Positions 50,499 through 59,378 of a DNA stretch of 64,000 bases are shown piece by piece. The notes under the pieces were generated by a model. That model was not told the origin of the DNA. It searched no databases and worked only from the letters and a program-made list of their open reading frames with translations. Source of the stretch: an uncultured Oscillospiraceae bacterium (GTDB lineage: Bacteria > Bacillota > Clostridia > Oscillospirales > Ruminococcaceae); NCBI GenBank assembly GCA_900542145.1, contig UQMF01000010.1, positions 30,034 through 94,033 on the forward strand, written 5' to 3'. The first letter of the stretch is position 1. The number at the start of each line of letters is the position of its first letter. The position numbers were made by a program, and so were the translations under genes.

Positions 50499-50528
50499 AG
50501 CCTCCTGAAAAAACCAGGGGGCTTTTTT
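50499..50528 (+). terminator. Intrinsic terminator of mreB
   Basis: AGCCTCCTG/CAGGGGGCT stem (one T-G pair) with A-rich loop, then six Ts. Confidence 0.9.
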
Positions 50529-50557
50529 GTGGGATCCTACAAAATCTTGCGGAGTTA

Positions 50558-50586
50558 TTGACGAAACTCCACTTAAATGCTAGAAT
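50558..50586 (+). promoter_or_regulatory. Sigma-A promoter for the HPt gene
   Basis: TTGACG (50558-50563), 17-bp spacer, TAGAAT (50581-50586), TGC extended -10. Confidence 0.83.
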
Positions 50587-50605
50587 ATTGTGGAGGGGTG
50601 ATAGT

Positions 50606-50974
50606 ATGATCTCAAAGGAATTCTGCGAGGAAATGCTGACGGTGGGACTTAACGTCCCCGAAATGATAGAACACTTCATGGACCGCGAGGATATGTTCAT
50701 GAAGTATCTGAAAAAGTTTTTCGAATCCGCCGGGGGAGTGGTGCTGGAACTCACCGCCGCCGCCGAGAAGGAGGACTACCAGAACATGCTGTTCGCGGCG
50801 CATTCCCTGAAGGGGCTTGCCGGAAACATCGGTCTGAACGGGGTCTATATCCCGGCGAAGAAGATAGTGGACGATATCCGCGCCAATACCTACGATGAGT
50901 GCGGAGAGGACTTTGCGAAACTCCAGGAGGCGTACTACCACGCCAGCGGGATTGCTAAAAAATATATTCCGTGA
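50606..50974 (+). CDS. Stand-alone HPt (histidine phosphotransfer) domain protein
   Basis: 122 residues, all-helical. The phosphoacceptor is His66 in F-A-A-H-S-L-K-G-L-A-G-N-I-G-L, the canonical HPt motif. Such proteins relay phosphate between receiver domains. GGAGGGG precedes ATG 50606. No histidine kinase or response regulator gene is adjacent, so its partners are elsewhere; its own promoter and terminator make it an independent unit. The chemotaxis and motility genes in the window are possible but unproven clients. Confidence 0.9.
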   Translation: MISKEFCEEMLTVGLNVPEMIEHFMDREDMFMKYLKKFFESAGGVVLELTAAAEKEDYQNMLFAAHSLKGLAGNIGLNGVYIPAKKIVDDIRANTYDECGEDFAKLQEAYYHASGIAKKYIP

Positions 50975-50986
50975 CGGACAACACAG

Positions 50987-51013
50987 GGGCGCTCATCATG
51001 GGCGCCCTTTTTT
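50987..51013 (+). terminator. Intrinsic terminator of the HPt gene
   Basis: GGGCGC/GCGCCC stem with an 8-9 nt loop, then six Ts. Confidence 0.88.
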
Positions 51014-51038
51014 GTGCACGAATCACCCGGACTTGCTA

Positions 51039-51068
51039 TTGACTTTTCGCTGTCCTGTATGATATAAT
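51039..51068 (+). promoter_or_regulatory. Distal promoter of the liv operon
   Basis: TTGACT (51039-51044), 18-bp spacer, TATAAT (51063-51068), TGA extended -10. The transcript would carry a leader of over 300 nt. Confidence 0.75.
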
Positions 51069-51390
51069 AATATAAGTATGCGGATTAAGTGTGCAGGGCA
51101 GCGAAACGGATTTTCCTGCGCAGATGTGCATTTATTGCTACGGTTATGAAGAAAAATCGTTGAAATTACGGCTTTTTAGTAAAAAATGTACAAAATTTTG
51201 ATTCGTTTCTGTGAATAATCAATGCTATTTAATCATTGACAGATTTTGAATTAAAGGTTATTATATTATTGCAAAGAAAAATTCCCGACGGATTTTTCTG
51301 AGATAAAAGACAAATAGCGAGAAATCGCACTGCTCAGCACTTCCACGGCGGAATTGCACGGGCGGAAACAAGGAAAGGACGAAAACCAAA
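51069..51390 (+). other. AT-rich leader of livK
   Basis: No gene seen. Besides a second promoter (51236-51264) it contains GGCAGCGAAACGGA-type and CGAGAAATCG (51317-51326) short inverted repeats but no riboswitch I recognise. The ribosome site AGGAAAGGACG lies just before livK. Confidence 0.6.
51236..51264 (+). promoter_or_regulatory. Proximal promoter of the liv operon
   Basis: TTGACA (51236-51241), 17-bp spacer, TATTAT (51259-51264), set in an AT-rich stretch (51160-51290). Two promoters suggest multi-input control of the transporter. Confidence 0.78.
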
Positions 51391-52617
51391 ATGAAAAATG
51401 CATTCAGAAAGGTTGCAGCGGCAACACTCGCTGCGGCTATGATGGTTCCTTTTGCAGGCTGCTCAAAGAACGAGTCCAATAATGATTCTTCTGCGGCTGA
51501 CAACTCTGTAACAAGCGTTGCAGACGGTGAGAACGGCAAGCTTGTTATCGGCGGTATCGGTCCGATCACCGGCGCGGCTGCGGTTTATGGCAATGCCGTA
51601 AAGAACGGCGCTCAGCTTGCGGTTAACGAGATCAACGCTGCTGGCGGCGTAAACGGCATGACGCTGGAACTGAACTTCCAGGATGACGAGCACGACCCTG
51701 AGAAGTCCGTCAACGCATACAACACTCTGAAGGACGCTGGCATGAAGCTCCTGGTCGGCACCGTTACCTCCGCTCCCTGCGTTGCAGTAAGCGCCGAGGC
51801 TGCCAAGGACAACATGTTCCTGCTCACTCCTTCCGGCTCCGCTATTGACGCTATCACAGCCGGCGACAACTGCTTCCGTGTTTGCTTCACCGACCCGGGT
51901 CAGGGTAAGATCGCCGCTGACTACATCGCTGACAACAGCCTGGCTACCAAGGTAGGCATCATCTATGACAGTTCCGATGTATATTCCACCGGTATCCTCG
52001 ATGGATTCAAGGCTGAGGCTAAGGAAAAGGGCCTGGAGATCTCCGCTGAGGAAGCTTTCACAGCTGACGCAAAGACTGACTTCTCCGTACAGATCCAGAA
52101 GGTTATGGACAGTGGCGCTGACCTGCTCTTCCTCCCGATCTACTACCAGGAAGCTTCTCTTATTCTCCAGCAGGCTAAGTCTGCCGGCATGGATATGACT
52201 GTATTCGGCGGCGACGGTCTGGACGGTCTGATTGACCAGCTTGGCGACAAGGTTGACATCGCAGACGGCGTTCTTGTTATGACTCCTTTCGCAGCTTCTT
52301 CCCCCGATGAGAAGTCCGCAAAGTTCACCGCAGCTTACGAGGAACTGACCGGCGGAGAGGTTCCGATCCAGTTCGCAGCTGACGCTTACGACGCTGTTTA
52401 TGCTATCAAGCTCGCTCTTGAGAAGGCTGGGGTAAGCGATCCCACCATGAGCGCTTCCGATATCTGCGACAAGGTAAAGGTTGCCATGACTGAGATCACC
52501 CTCGACGGTGTAACTGGATCCACAACATGGACCGCTGACGGCGAGCCCACCAAGGCTCCGCAGGTAATGAAGATCGTTGTCAAGGACGGCGTAGGTTCCT
52601 ACGAGTCCGCTCAGTGA
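51391..52617 (+). CDS. livK: Branched-chain amino-acid ABC transporter substrate-binding lipoprotein
   Basis: 408 residues. Lipoprotein signal with lipobox F-A-G-C (about residue 24), acidic Ser/Asn linker, then a type I periplasmic-binding fold: I-G-G-I-G-P-I-T-G-A-A-A-V-Y-G, N-F-Q-D-D-E-H-D-P-E-K-S-V, V-G-I-I-Y-D-S-S-D. Binds Leu/Ile/Val or a related amino acid for import. Codon use is of the highly expressed type. A large hairpin lies between it and livH. Confidence 0.93.
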   Translation: MKNAFRKVAAATLAAAMMVPFAGCSKNESNNDSSAADNSVTSVADGENGKLVIGGIGPITGAAAVYGNAVKNGAQLAVNEINAAGGVNGMTLELNFQDDEHDPEKSVNAYNTLKDAGMKLLVGTVTSAPCVAVSAEAAKDNMFLLTPSGSAIDAITAGDNCFRVCFTDPGQGKIAADYIADNSLATKVGIIYDSSDVYSTGILDGFKAEAKEKGLEISAEEAFTADAKTDFSVQIQKVMDSGADLLFLPIYYQEASLILQQAKSAGMDMTVFGGDGLDGLIDQLGDKVDIADGVLVMTPFAASSPDEKSAKFTAAYEELTGGEVPIQFAADAYDAVYAIKLALEKAGVSDPTMSASDICDKVKVAMTEITLDGVTGSTTWTADGEPTKAPQVMKIVVKDGVGSYESAQ

Positions 52618-52645
52618 TCGCTGAACTGAATTAAATTGCAGATAA

Positions 52646-52695
52646 GACCCGTATGTATGGTTTCTCCGGTTTTTTCCGGGGAAACTGTACGGGTC
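52646..52695 (+). promoter_or_regulatory. Hairpin between livK and livH (read-through terminator or mRNA processing site)
   Basis: GACCCGTA/TACGGGTC, GTTTC/GAAAC and CCGG/CCGG arms stack into a roughly 17-bp stem with a T-rich loop. No long T-tract follows (TCATTTG), so partial termination or 3'-end protection of the livK message is the likely role. Confidence 0.65.
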
Positions 52696-52814
52696 TCATT
52701 TGTATAATTACGGCAATTTGTACAGCAGACTTACTGCCGTAAATCAAAGCAGATTTCGCGTAAGTATGTTTTGATATGCGGCAGAATCAACGTCCCGAAA
52801 GGAGAAGGTTCTAT

Positions 52815-53744
52815 ATGAGCTTTGTTTCATACCTCATTAGCGGAATAAGCCTCGGCAGCATCTACGCGCTCATTGCGTTGGGATACACGATGGTTTACGG
52901 CATTGCAAAAATGCTGAACTTCGCTCACGGCGATATCATCATGGTAGGCGGATACGCGGTATTCACGGCGATGTCCACCGCGTGGTGCCCGGTCTGGCTT
53001 TCCGTCATTATCGGCATAGTTGTCTGCACGGTGCTTGGCGTCGTCATCGAAAAGGTGGCATATAAGCCGCTGAGAAGCGCGCCTCCCCTGGCGGTGCTCA
53101 TAACCGCCATCGGCGTCAGCTACCTCCTCCAGAATGTAGCGCTGCTTATTTTCGGCTCCGCTGCGCAGAACTTCACTTCCGTGGTGGACGGAATGCCTCC
53201 GTTCCTGGCGGTGACGGACAGCGGTACATATTTCTTCACTGAAATCCAGGCAGGCAGCAAGATCTCCCTCAAGGTATCCATGGAAACCTTTATCTCCATC
53301 GTGGTATCCATAATCATCATGGCGGCGCTGACCTGGTTCATCAATAAGACCAAGGCAGGAAAGGCAATGCTGGCGGTCGCTGAGGACAAGGGCGCGGCAC
53401 AGCTCATGGGCATAAACGTTAACCGCACGATCTCTCTTACATTCGCCATCGGATCTGCGCTGGCAGGCGTTGCGAGCGTGCTTATGTGCTCCGCATATCC
53501 GCAGCTTAGTCCGTACACTGGCTCAATGCCAGGCATCAAGGCGTTCGTCGCGGCGGTGTTCGGCGGAATTGGCTCGATCCCGGGCGCTATGATCGGCGGA
53601 GTGCTGTTGGGTGTGATAGAGCAGTTGGCCAAGGCATATATTTCCTCTCAGCTGTCTGACGCTATTGTATTCCTTGTGCTGATCATCGTTCTGGTGGTAC
53701 GACCCACCGGAATCCTCGGCAAGAAGATCCGCGAAAAGGTGTAA
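52815..53744 (+). CDS. livH: Branched-chain amino-acid ABC permease LivH
   Basis: 309 residues, about eight membrane helices. G-I-S-L-G-S-I-Y-A-L-I-A-L-G-Y-T-M-V-Y-G, L-N-F-A-H-G-D-I-I-M and the coupling-loop region A-E-D-K-G-A-A-Q-L-M-G-I-N are LivH signatures. ATG 52815 is preceded by AAAGGAGAAGG. livM follows after 12 bases. Confidence 0.95.
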   Translation: MSFVSYLISGISLGSIYALIALGYTMVYGIAKMLNFAHGDIIMVGGYAVFTAMSTAWCPVWLSVIIGIVVCTVLGVVIEKVAYKPLRSAPPLAVLITAIGVSYLLQNVALLIFGSAAQNFTSVVDGMPPFLAVTDSGTYFFTEIQAGSKISLKVSMETFISIVVSIIIMAALTWFINKTKAGKAMLAVAEDKGAAQLMGINVNRTISLTFAIGSALAGVASVLMCSAYPQLSPYTGSMPGIKAFVAAVFGGIGSIPGAMIGGVLLGVIEQLAKAYISSQLSDAIVFLVLIIVLVVRPTGILGKKIREKV

Positions 53745-53756
53745 GGGGGCAGGGCC

Positions 53757-54842
53757 ATGACTAAGACAACAAAGAACAATTTCATCACCTGCGGCATCAC
53801 GCTCGGATTATTCGTGATATTCGGCATTCTGTCTTTTGCCGGCGTGCTGGGCAGCCAGTACTCCGGATTGCTTGTGCCGATAGGTATTTATATTATCCTG
53901 TCTATATCTCTCAATCTGACGGTAGGTATTCTCGGTGAACTTTCTCTGGGTCACGCGGGATTCATGTGCGTCGGCGCATATGCAGGCGGTATATTCTCGC
54001 TGCTTACCCAGGAGAGTATAAATCCCTCCTGGCTGCGAATGATCCTCGCGCTGATCGTCGGCGGACTTGCTGCGGCAGCGTTCGGCGTGCTCATCGGTAT
54101 CCCGGTGCTCAGACTCCGCGGCGACTACCTCGCCATCGTAACGCTGGGCTTCGGCGAGATCATCAAGGCGCTTGCCAACAACATCTATCTCACACTGGAC
54201 AAGTACGGACTGCACTTCAGCTTTGCTTCCGCTGTCAGTGGGACTGACTCAGAAACCAGCAAAATTATCCTGGAGGGCGCAAAGGGTATAAAAGCGCCGC
54301 AGGATACAAATCTGATACTGGTCGTTGTGGTGCTGATGATCTGTATGGTCATTCTTATGAACTTTATAAACTCCCGTACCGGTCGTGCGTGCATGGCGGT
54401 GCGCGATAACTATATAGCGGCGCAGTCCGTGGGCATAAACGTCACAAAGTTCAGGCTCATAGCGTTCACCGTTTCCGCGGCTATCGCGGGTGTTGCGGGC
54501 GTGCTTTACGCGCATTCCCTCACGGTGCTGGCGCCGAAGAAGTTCGACTACAACCTGTCGATACTCATTCTGGTGTTCGTGGTGCTGGGCGGACTTGGCA
54601 GCCTGCGCGGTTCCGTCATCGCGACCATCGTTCTGTACGCGCTGCCGGAGATATTCCGCGAACTGGGCGATTTCAGAATGCTTATATACGCTATCGTGCT
54701 GATACTTATGATGATTTTCAACAACGCGCCGGCATTCATCGCGCTGCGCGAGAGGATCGGAGCCTCCGGCCCCATTCAGAAGGTAAAGGGACTGTTCGGG
54801 CGCAATAAGAAAAGCCAAAAGAAAAAAGTGGGAGGTATCTGA
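53757..54842 (+). CDS. livM: Branched-chain amino-acid ABC permease LivM
   Basis: 361 residues, about ten membrane helices. L-G-E-L-S-L-G-H-A-G-F-M-C-V-G-A-Y and R-G-D-Y-L-A-I-V-T-L-G-F-G-E-I are LivM motifs; V-R-D-N-Y-I-A-A-Q-S-V-G-I-N is the coupling loop. A basic cytoplasmic C-terminus (K-K-S-Q-K-K-K) is present. The next gene starts one base after the stop. Confidence 0.95.
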   Translation: MTKTTKNNFITCGITLGLFVIFGILSFAGVLGSQYSGLLVPIGIYIILSISLNLTVGILGELSLGHAGFMCVGAYAGGIFSLLTQESINPSWLRMILALIVGGLAAAAFGVLIGIPVLRLRGDYLAIVTLGFGEIIKALANNIYLTLDKYGLHFSFASAVSGTDSETSKIILEGAKGIKAPQDTNLILVVVVLMICMVILMNFINSRTGRACMAVRDNYIAAQSVGINVTKFRLIAFTVSAAIAGVAGVLYAHSLTVLAPKKFDYNLSILILVFVVLGGLGSLRGSVIATIVLYALPEIFRELGDFRMLIYAIVLILMMIFNNAPAFIALRERIGASGPIQKVKGLFGRNKKSQKKKVGGI

Positions 54843-54843
54843 A

Positions 54844-55611
54844 ATGGCTGAAAGCAACATTCTCGAGGTCAAGAACCTTTCCATTCAGTTCGGCGGACTG
54901 CGTGCCGTTGACGGACTTAACATGACCATAAAGAAGGGGCAGCTGTACGGACTCATCGGTCCGAACGGCGCTGGCAAGACCACCGTGTTCAACATGCTGA
55001 CCGGAGTATACAAGCCCACCACCGGAAAAATTCTGCTGGACGGGAAGAATATCACGGGAAAGCCGGCAATATACATCAACAAGGCAGGGATCGCGAGAAC
55101 GTTCCAGAACATACGCCTGTTCAAGGCTATGAGCGTGCTGGACAACGTAAAGGTCGGACTGCACAACCACATGAACTACACCGCCATCGAGGGCGTACTC
55201 AGGCTCCCGAGGTACTTTAAGGAGGAGAAGCGCGCCAACGAAAAGGCGATGGAGCTTCTCAAGGTATTCGGGCTTGACGGCGAGGCGGCGCAGCTTGCCT
55301 CCAACCTGCCCTACGGCAAGCAGAGGAAGCTGGAGATCGCCCGCGCCCTTGCGACTGACCCGAAGCTGCTGCTTCTGGACGAACCGGCGGCAGGCATGAA
55401 TCCCAACGAAACCGAAGAGCTGATGGAAACCATTCACTTCGTGCGCGACGAATTCAAGATGACTATCCTGCTCATCGAGCACGACATGAAGCTGGTGTCC
55501 GGAATATGCGAGGAGCTGACCGTGCTCAACTTCGGTCAGGAGCTTGCCCAGGGCAGGACTTCCGATGTGCTGAACGACCCGAAGGTCATCACCGCATATC
55601 TCGGCGAATAA
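54844..55611 (+). CDS. livG: Branched-chain amino-acid ABC ATPase LivG
   Basis: 255 residues. Walker A G-P-N-G-A-G-K-T-T, Walker B L-L-L-L-D-E-P-A-A-G-M-N-P, and H-D-M-K. The signature region reads L-P-Y-G-K-Q-R-K-L-E-I-A-R-A-L, the atypical L-S-G-G-Q variant usual for LivG. One of the two nucleotide-binding subunits of the heterodimeric motor, with LivF. Confidence 0.95.
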   Translation: MAESNILEVKNLSIQFGGLRAVDGLNMTIKKGQLYGLIGPNGAGKTTVFNMLTGVYKPTTGKILLDGKNITGKPAIYINKAGIARTFQNIRLFKAMSVLDNVKVGLHNHMNYTAIEGVLRLPRYFKEEKRANEKAMELLKVFGLDGEAAQLASNLPYGKQRKLEIARALATDPKLLLLDEPAAGMNPNETEELMETIHFVRDEFKMTILLIEHDMKLVSGICEELTVLNFGQELAQGRTSDVLNDPKVITAYLGE

Positions 55612-55624
55612 GGAGGGGACGCTC

Positions 55625-56335
55625 ATGTCAATGCTGTCTATAAAGGACTTACAGGTATATTACGGCGCGATAAACGCCATCAAGGGCATTTCCTTTGACG
55701 TGGAGCAGGGGGAGATAATCGCGCTCATCGGCGCCAACGGCGCAGGCAAGACCACGATACTCCACACCATCACGGGGCTTGTGCAGGCGAAGCACGGCTC
55801 CATCATGTTCGGCGGAAAGGACCTCACAAAGACCCCGGCGCACAAGATCGTTTCCATGGGAATGGCGCATGTGCCGGAGGGTCGCCGCGTGTTCGCGCAG
55901 CTTTCCGTTTACGAGAACCTCATGCTGGGCGCCTATACGCGCAGGGACAAGGCGGAGATCAGTGAATCCCTGGAGAACGTGTTCAAGCGCTTCCCCAGGC
56001 TCCAGGAGCGCCGCACCCAGGCTGCCGGTACTCTCTCCGGCGGCGAGCAGCAGATGCTCGCAATGGGCAGGGCGCTGATGTCCAAGCCGTCCATAATCCT
56101 GATGGACGAGCCGTCTATGGGACTTTCGCCGCTGTACGTCAGCGAGATCTTCGACATAATCCAGGAGATCAACAAGAGCGGCACCACCGTCCTGCTGGTC
56201 GAGCAGAACGCGAAGAAGGCGCTCTCCATCGCCAACCGTGCCTACGTCCTCGAAACCGGAAAGATCGTGCTCTCCGGCGACGCAAAGGAGCTTATGAACA
56301 ACGACCAGGTCAAGAAGGCATACCTGGGCGAATGA
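55625..56335 (+). CDS. livF: Branched-chain amino-acid ABC ATPase LivF
   Basis: 236 residues. L-Q-V-Y-Y-G-A-I-N-A-I-K-G-I-S, Walker A G-A-N-G-A-G-K-T-T, signature L-S-G-G-E-Q-Q-M-L-A-M-G-R-A-L and Walker B I-I-L-M-D-E-P-S-M-G-L-S-P are canonical. AAGGAGGGGACG precedes ATG. Completes livKHMGF. Confidence 0.95.
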   Translation: MSMLSIKDLQVYYGAINAIKGISFDVEQGEIIALIGANGAGKTTILHTITGLVQAKHGSIMFGGKDLTKTPAHKIVSMGMAHVPEGRRVFAQLSVYENLMLGAYTRRDKAEISESLENVFKRFPRLQERRTQAAGTLSGGEQQMLAMGRALMSKPSIILMDEPSMGLSPLYVSEIFDIIQEINKSGTTVLLVEQNAKKALSIANRAYVLETGKIVLSGDAKELMNNDQVKKAYLGE

Positions 56336-56368
56336 TTCCGTATTTTCATCGAATTTGTGGGAGGGTCT

Positions 56369-56989
56369 ATGGATAAGTTTATTGTTACCATTGCCAGAGG
56401 ATTCGGCAGCGGCGGAAGGACTATCGGAAAAATGCTCGCAGACAAGCTGGGCGTGAAATTCTACGACAAGGATCTTATCCGCATGGCTTCCGACGTGAGC
56501 GGAATAAACGAGGCGCTGTTCGGGCAGTCCGACGAGAGGACCAAGTCCGGAGTATTCGGCAAGCCCGGAGTGTACAAGGGCGAGGTCATCGCCCCGGGTA
56601 AATCCGGATTCATTTCCGAGGAGAATCTGTTCAACTACCAGGCGATGGTGATAAAGCAGATCGCGGAGGAGGGTCCCTGCGTTATCGTGGGCAGGTGCGC
56701 GGACTATGTTCTGAGGGACAACCCGGCAGTCGTCCGCATATTCATCTACGCCGACGAGGAGCACTGTGTGAAGAACGCCGCAGATGTCAAGGGAATAACC
56801 GACCGCAGGGAGGCACTCAAGGCAATCACTTCCATTGACCGGGAGCGCGCCGCATACTACAAGGCGCACACCGGCAGGGAATGGATAGACGCCCGGAATT
56901 ACGACCTGTGCCTTAACAGCGGTGCGCTTGGCTTTGATAAGTGCGTCGATATGATCAACGACTTTATTCACGTCAAGCTCGGAAAGTGA
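56369..56989 (+). CDS. Cytidylate kinase-like P-loop protein
   Basis: 206 residues. The start I-V-T-I-A-R-G-F-G-S-G-G-R-T-I-G-K is the variant P-loop of the Cytidylate_kin2 family, with F-Y-D-K-D-L-I, G-P-C-V-I-V-G-R-C-A-D-Y-V-L and a lid-like D-R-E-R-A-A-Y-Y. These proteins resemble CMP kinase, but their true substrate is unknown. ATG 56369 has GGGAGGG ahead. It follows livF by 33 bases and may share its transcript; a terminator comes right after. Confidence 0.88.
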   Translation: MDKFIVTIARGFGSGGRTIGKMLADKLGVKFYDKDLIRMASDVSGINEALFGQSDERTKSGVFGKPGVYKGEVIAPGKSGFISEENLFNYQAMVIKQIAEEGPCVIVGRCADYVLRDNPAVVRIFIYADEEHCVKNAADVKGITDRREALKAITSIDRERAAYYKAHTGREWIDARNYDLCLNSGALGFDKCVDMINDFIHVKLGK

Positions 56990-57000
56990 GAATAACACGG

Positions 57001-57029
57001 TGGGACTGCTGGAGTGCGGTCCCATTTTT
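57001..57029 (+). terminator. Intrinsic terminator of the liv operon
   Basis: TGGGAC/GTCCCA stem (57001-57006 with 57019-57024), then five Ts. Confidence 0.82.
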
Positions 57030-57082
57030 GTCCGCCGCTTCTTTCCTGCGTATATATTTTTGTAAAACATTGAGAAATTGTA

Positions 57083-57111
57083 TTGAAAAATCCGGCAGAT
57101 TGTGCTATAAT
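57083..57111 (+). promoter_or_regulatory. Sigma-A-type promoter for the chemoreceptor gene
   Basis: TTGAAA (57083-57088), 17-bp spacer, TATAAT (57106-57111), TGC extended -10. Not a flagellar sigma-28 (TAAA-N15-GCCGATAA) type. Confidence 0.86.
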
Positions 57112-57201
57112 TCAAAGTATACAGGCAGAAAACTACTCCGGGCAATGGCGCTTGGATCATTGTCTTTGCGCCACTCTCCGGTAAATTCTGGAGGCTTAAT
57201 T

Positions 57202-59235
57202 ATGAAGATCGCAAAGAAAATAAGCATCGCCGCCGTGGTATGCACCCTTGCTTCCACGACGATCGTGGGAGCGCTGTCCACCATATATTCCAGCGTGTAC
57301 ATGCACGACAACGTCACCAGCATCATGCAGGAGGAGTGCGACCGAACCGCTTCGGATATCAACTCCTACCTGAACCGCGTGGAGCAGTCCGTCAAAACCG
57401 TGGCTGACCTCACGATGACCTCTCTGGACGATTTCAGCAAGTTCCAGAGCAGCGGCGAATACGTCACCGAGCTTACAGGGAAGCTCGAGGATACGCTTTA
57501 CAGCGCGTCCTCCAATACTGCCGGCGCTATCTGCTCCTACATAAGATACAATCCGGATTTCACCGAGCCGACCTCCGGTCTGTTCATGACCAGAAACAGC
57601 ACCGAGGAGGATTTCCAGAGCGTCACCCCGACTGATTTCAGCGTGTATGACAAATCTGACGTTTCCCATGTCGGCTGGTACTACACCCCGGTGAACAACG
57701 GCGCGCCGATGTGGATGTCGCCCTATTACAATGACAATGTTGGCATATACATGATATCCTATGTCGTTCCGCTGTTCCGCGACAGCGTTAATGTCGGCAT
57801 CGTCGGCATGGATATCGAGTTTGACATGGTGGAGAGTCTGGCGGACGGCTGCACCAGGTTCGAATCCTACCTTCCGATAGTCATTAACGGCGACGGCAAT
57901 GTCATGTACTGCCCCACGATGGATTTCAATACGTCCCTTGCCGAGGCCAGTCCGGCGCTGTATAACGGCGTGACCAGCGGCACGCGGGAACTTATCGACG
58001 CAAGAGTGAGCGACTCCAGCCGCAGCGCGGTTTACAGTACCCTCAACAACGGAATGACGCTCATCTCCACCGCCACCGGTTCTGAGCTGTCCGCACAGAC
58101 CAACATGCTGATCATCATGATCCTCGGCGCCGTTGTCATCGTGGCGGTTGCTGCCGTGGTTATCGCGTTCATCATCGTAAACAAGATAACCAAGCCTATC
58201 GGCGGTCTTAATGCGGCGGCGAAGAAGATCGCGGCAGGCGACCTCGACGTCAATGTGGACTGCCACTCCAGGGACGATATCGGCGAACTGGCGGAGAGCT
58301 TCCGGCAGACCACCGCAAGGCTGCACAGCTATGTCGGATATATCGACGAGCTTTCCGGCGTGCTGAACGATATTGCTGGCGGCAATCTCAACATAAGCCT
58401 CAAGCTAGACTACAAGGGAAAGTTCGCGGACCTCAAGAACGCCCTGGACAATATCACGAACTCCCTCAACAGTACGCTGTCTGAAATCAACCTTGCTGCT
58501 GACCAGGTGGCTGTGGGCGCGGATCAGGTATCCAGCGGCGCCCAGTCGCTGGCTTCCGGCTCCACTGAGCAGGCTGGCTCCATTGAGGAACTGGTGGCGA
58601 CCGTAAGCGAGATCTCCGACCAGGTCAAGAAGAACGCCGAAGAGGCGGGGAACACAAGCGAAAAGATGAACGATATCGGCAGGGAGGCAGACCTCAGCAA
58701 TCAGCGCATGAACAGCATGCTCAGCGCTATGCAGGATATCAGCAGCAACACCGAGGAGATCAGCGCGATCATCAAGACCATCGAGGATATCGCTTTCCAG
58801 ACCAATATCCTTGCGCTGAACGCCGCTATCGAGGCGGCAAGGGCAGGCGAGGCAGGAAAGGGATTCGCAGTCGTTGCGGACGAAGTACGCAACCTGGCGT
58901 CCAAGTCTGCCGAGGCTTCGCAGAACACTTCCGCGCTCATCAGCAAGACCACGGAGGCAGTGAACAACGGTTCCGATATCGCGAATGCAACAGCGGAGAG
59001 CCTGCACACCGTGGTTTCCAATATCGCCGAAATCGTTTCCTATATGGACGACATTTCCAAGAATTCCCAGAACCAGGCGGAGTCTATAAACCAGGTGAAT
59101 GTCGGCGTGGAGCAGCTTTCTTCCGTTACCCAGAACAACTCTGCGGCTTCCGAGCAGAGCGCCGCTGCAGCCGAGGAGCTGGCAGGTCAGGCGAATACTC
59201 TCAAGGAACTCACCGGAAGATTTACGCTCAGATAA
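57202..59235 (+). CDS. Methyl-accepting chemotaxis protein with Cache-type sensor
   Basis: 677 residues. Membrane helix about 8-30, an extracytoplasmic dCache-like sensor (about 35-295; W-Y-Y-T-P-V-N-N-G-A-P-M-W-M-S-P-Y), second helix about 300-325, a HAMP region (I-T-K-P-I-G-G-L-N-A-A-A-K-K-I-A-A-G-D-L, then D-I-G-E-L-A-E-S-F), and the signalling hairpin with the invariant tip I-L-A-L-N-A-A-I-E-A-A-R-A-G-E-A-G-K-G-F-A-V-V-A-D-E-V-R-N-L-A. Controls CheA from the membrane in response to an unidentified ligand. CTGGAGG precedes ATG 57202. The C-terminus lacks a CheR-binding pentapeptide. Confidence 0.94.
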   Translation: MKIAKKISIAAVVCTLASTTIVGALSTIYSSVYMHDNVTSIMQEECDRTASDINSYLNRVEQSVKTVADLTMTSLDDFSKFQSSGEYVTELTGKLEDTLYSASSNTAGAICSYIRYNPDFTEPTSGLFMTRNSTEEDFQSVTPTDFSVYDKSDVSHVGWYYTPVNNGAPMWMSPYYNDNVGIYMISYVVPLFRDSVNVGIVGMDIEFDMVESLADGCTRFESYLPIVINGDGNVMYCPTMDFNTSLAEASPALYNGVTSGTRELIDARVSDSSRSAVYSTLNNGMTLISTATGSELSAQTNMLIIMILGAVVIVAVAAVVIAFIIVNKITKPIGGLNAAAKKIAAGDLDVNVDCHSRDDIGELAESFRQTTARLHSYVGYIDELSGVLNDIAGGNLNISLKLDYKGKFADLKNALDNITNSLNSTLSEINLAADQVAVGADQVSSGAQSLASGSTEQAGSIEELVATVSEISDQVKKNAEEAGNTSEKMNDIGREADLSNQRMNSMLSAMQDISSNTEEISAIIKTIEDIAFQTNILALNAAIEAARAGEAGKGFAVVADEVRNLASKSAEASQNTSALISKTTEAVNNGSDIANATAESLHTVVSNIAEIVSYMDDISKNSQNQAESINQVNVGVEQLSSVTQNNSAASEQSAAAAEELAGQANTLKELTGRFTLR

Positions 59236-59259
59236 GCGGATTCCGAAAATACACACAAA

Positions 59260-59316
59260 TGGGAGGGGCGTTTGCTCCTCCCATTGTTATCAGGGGACTG
59301 CTCGGCAGTCCCCTTT
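59260..59316 (+). terminator. Two consecutive hairpins ending the chemoreceptor transcript
   Basis: TGGGAGG/CCTCCCA (59260-59266 with about 59278-59284) and a perfect 9-bp GGGGACTGC/GCAGTCCCC (59293-59313) followed by TTTG. Confidence 0.75.
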
Positions 59317-59340
59317 GTGCTGCGCAAGTTCCGTGCAAAC

Positions 59341-59371
59341 AAAAACGGCCCCGGTATCCGGGGTCGTTTTC
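59341..59371 (-). terminator. Terminator of the alarmone synthetase gene (bidirectional)
   Basis: AAAACGGCCCCGG/CCGGGGTCGTTTT, about 13 bp with one G-T pair and a TAT loop; runs of A and T flank both sides. Confidence 0.88.
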
Positions 59372-59378
59372 AGCTTCG

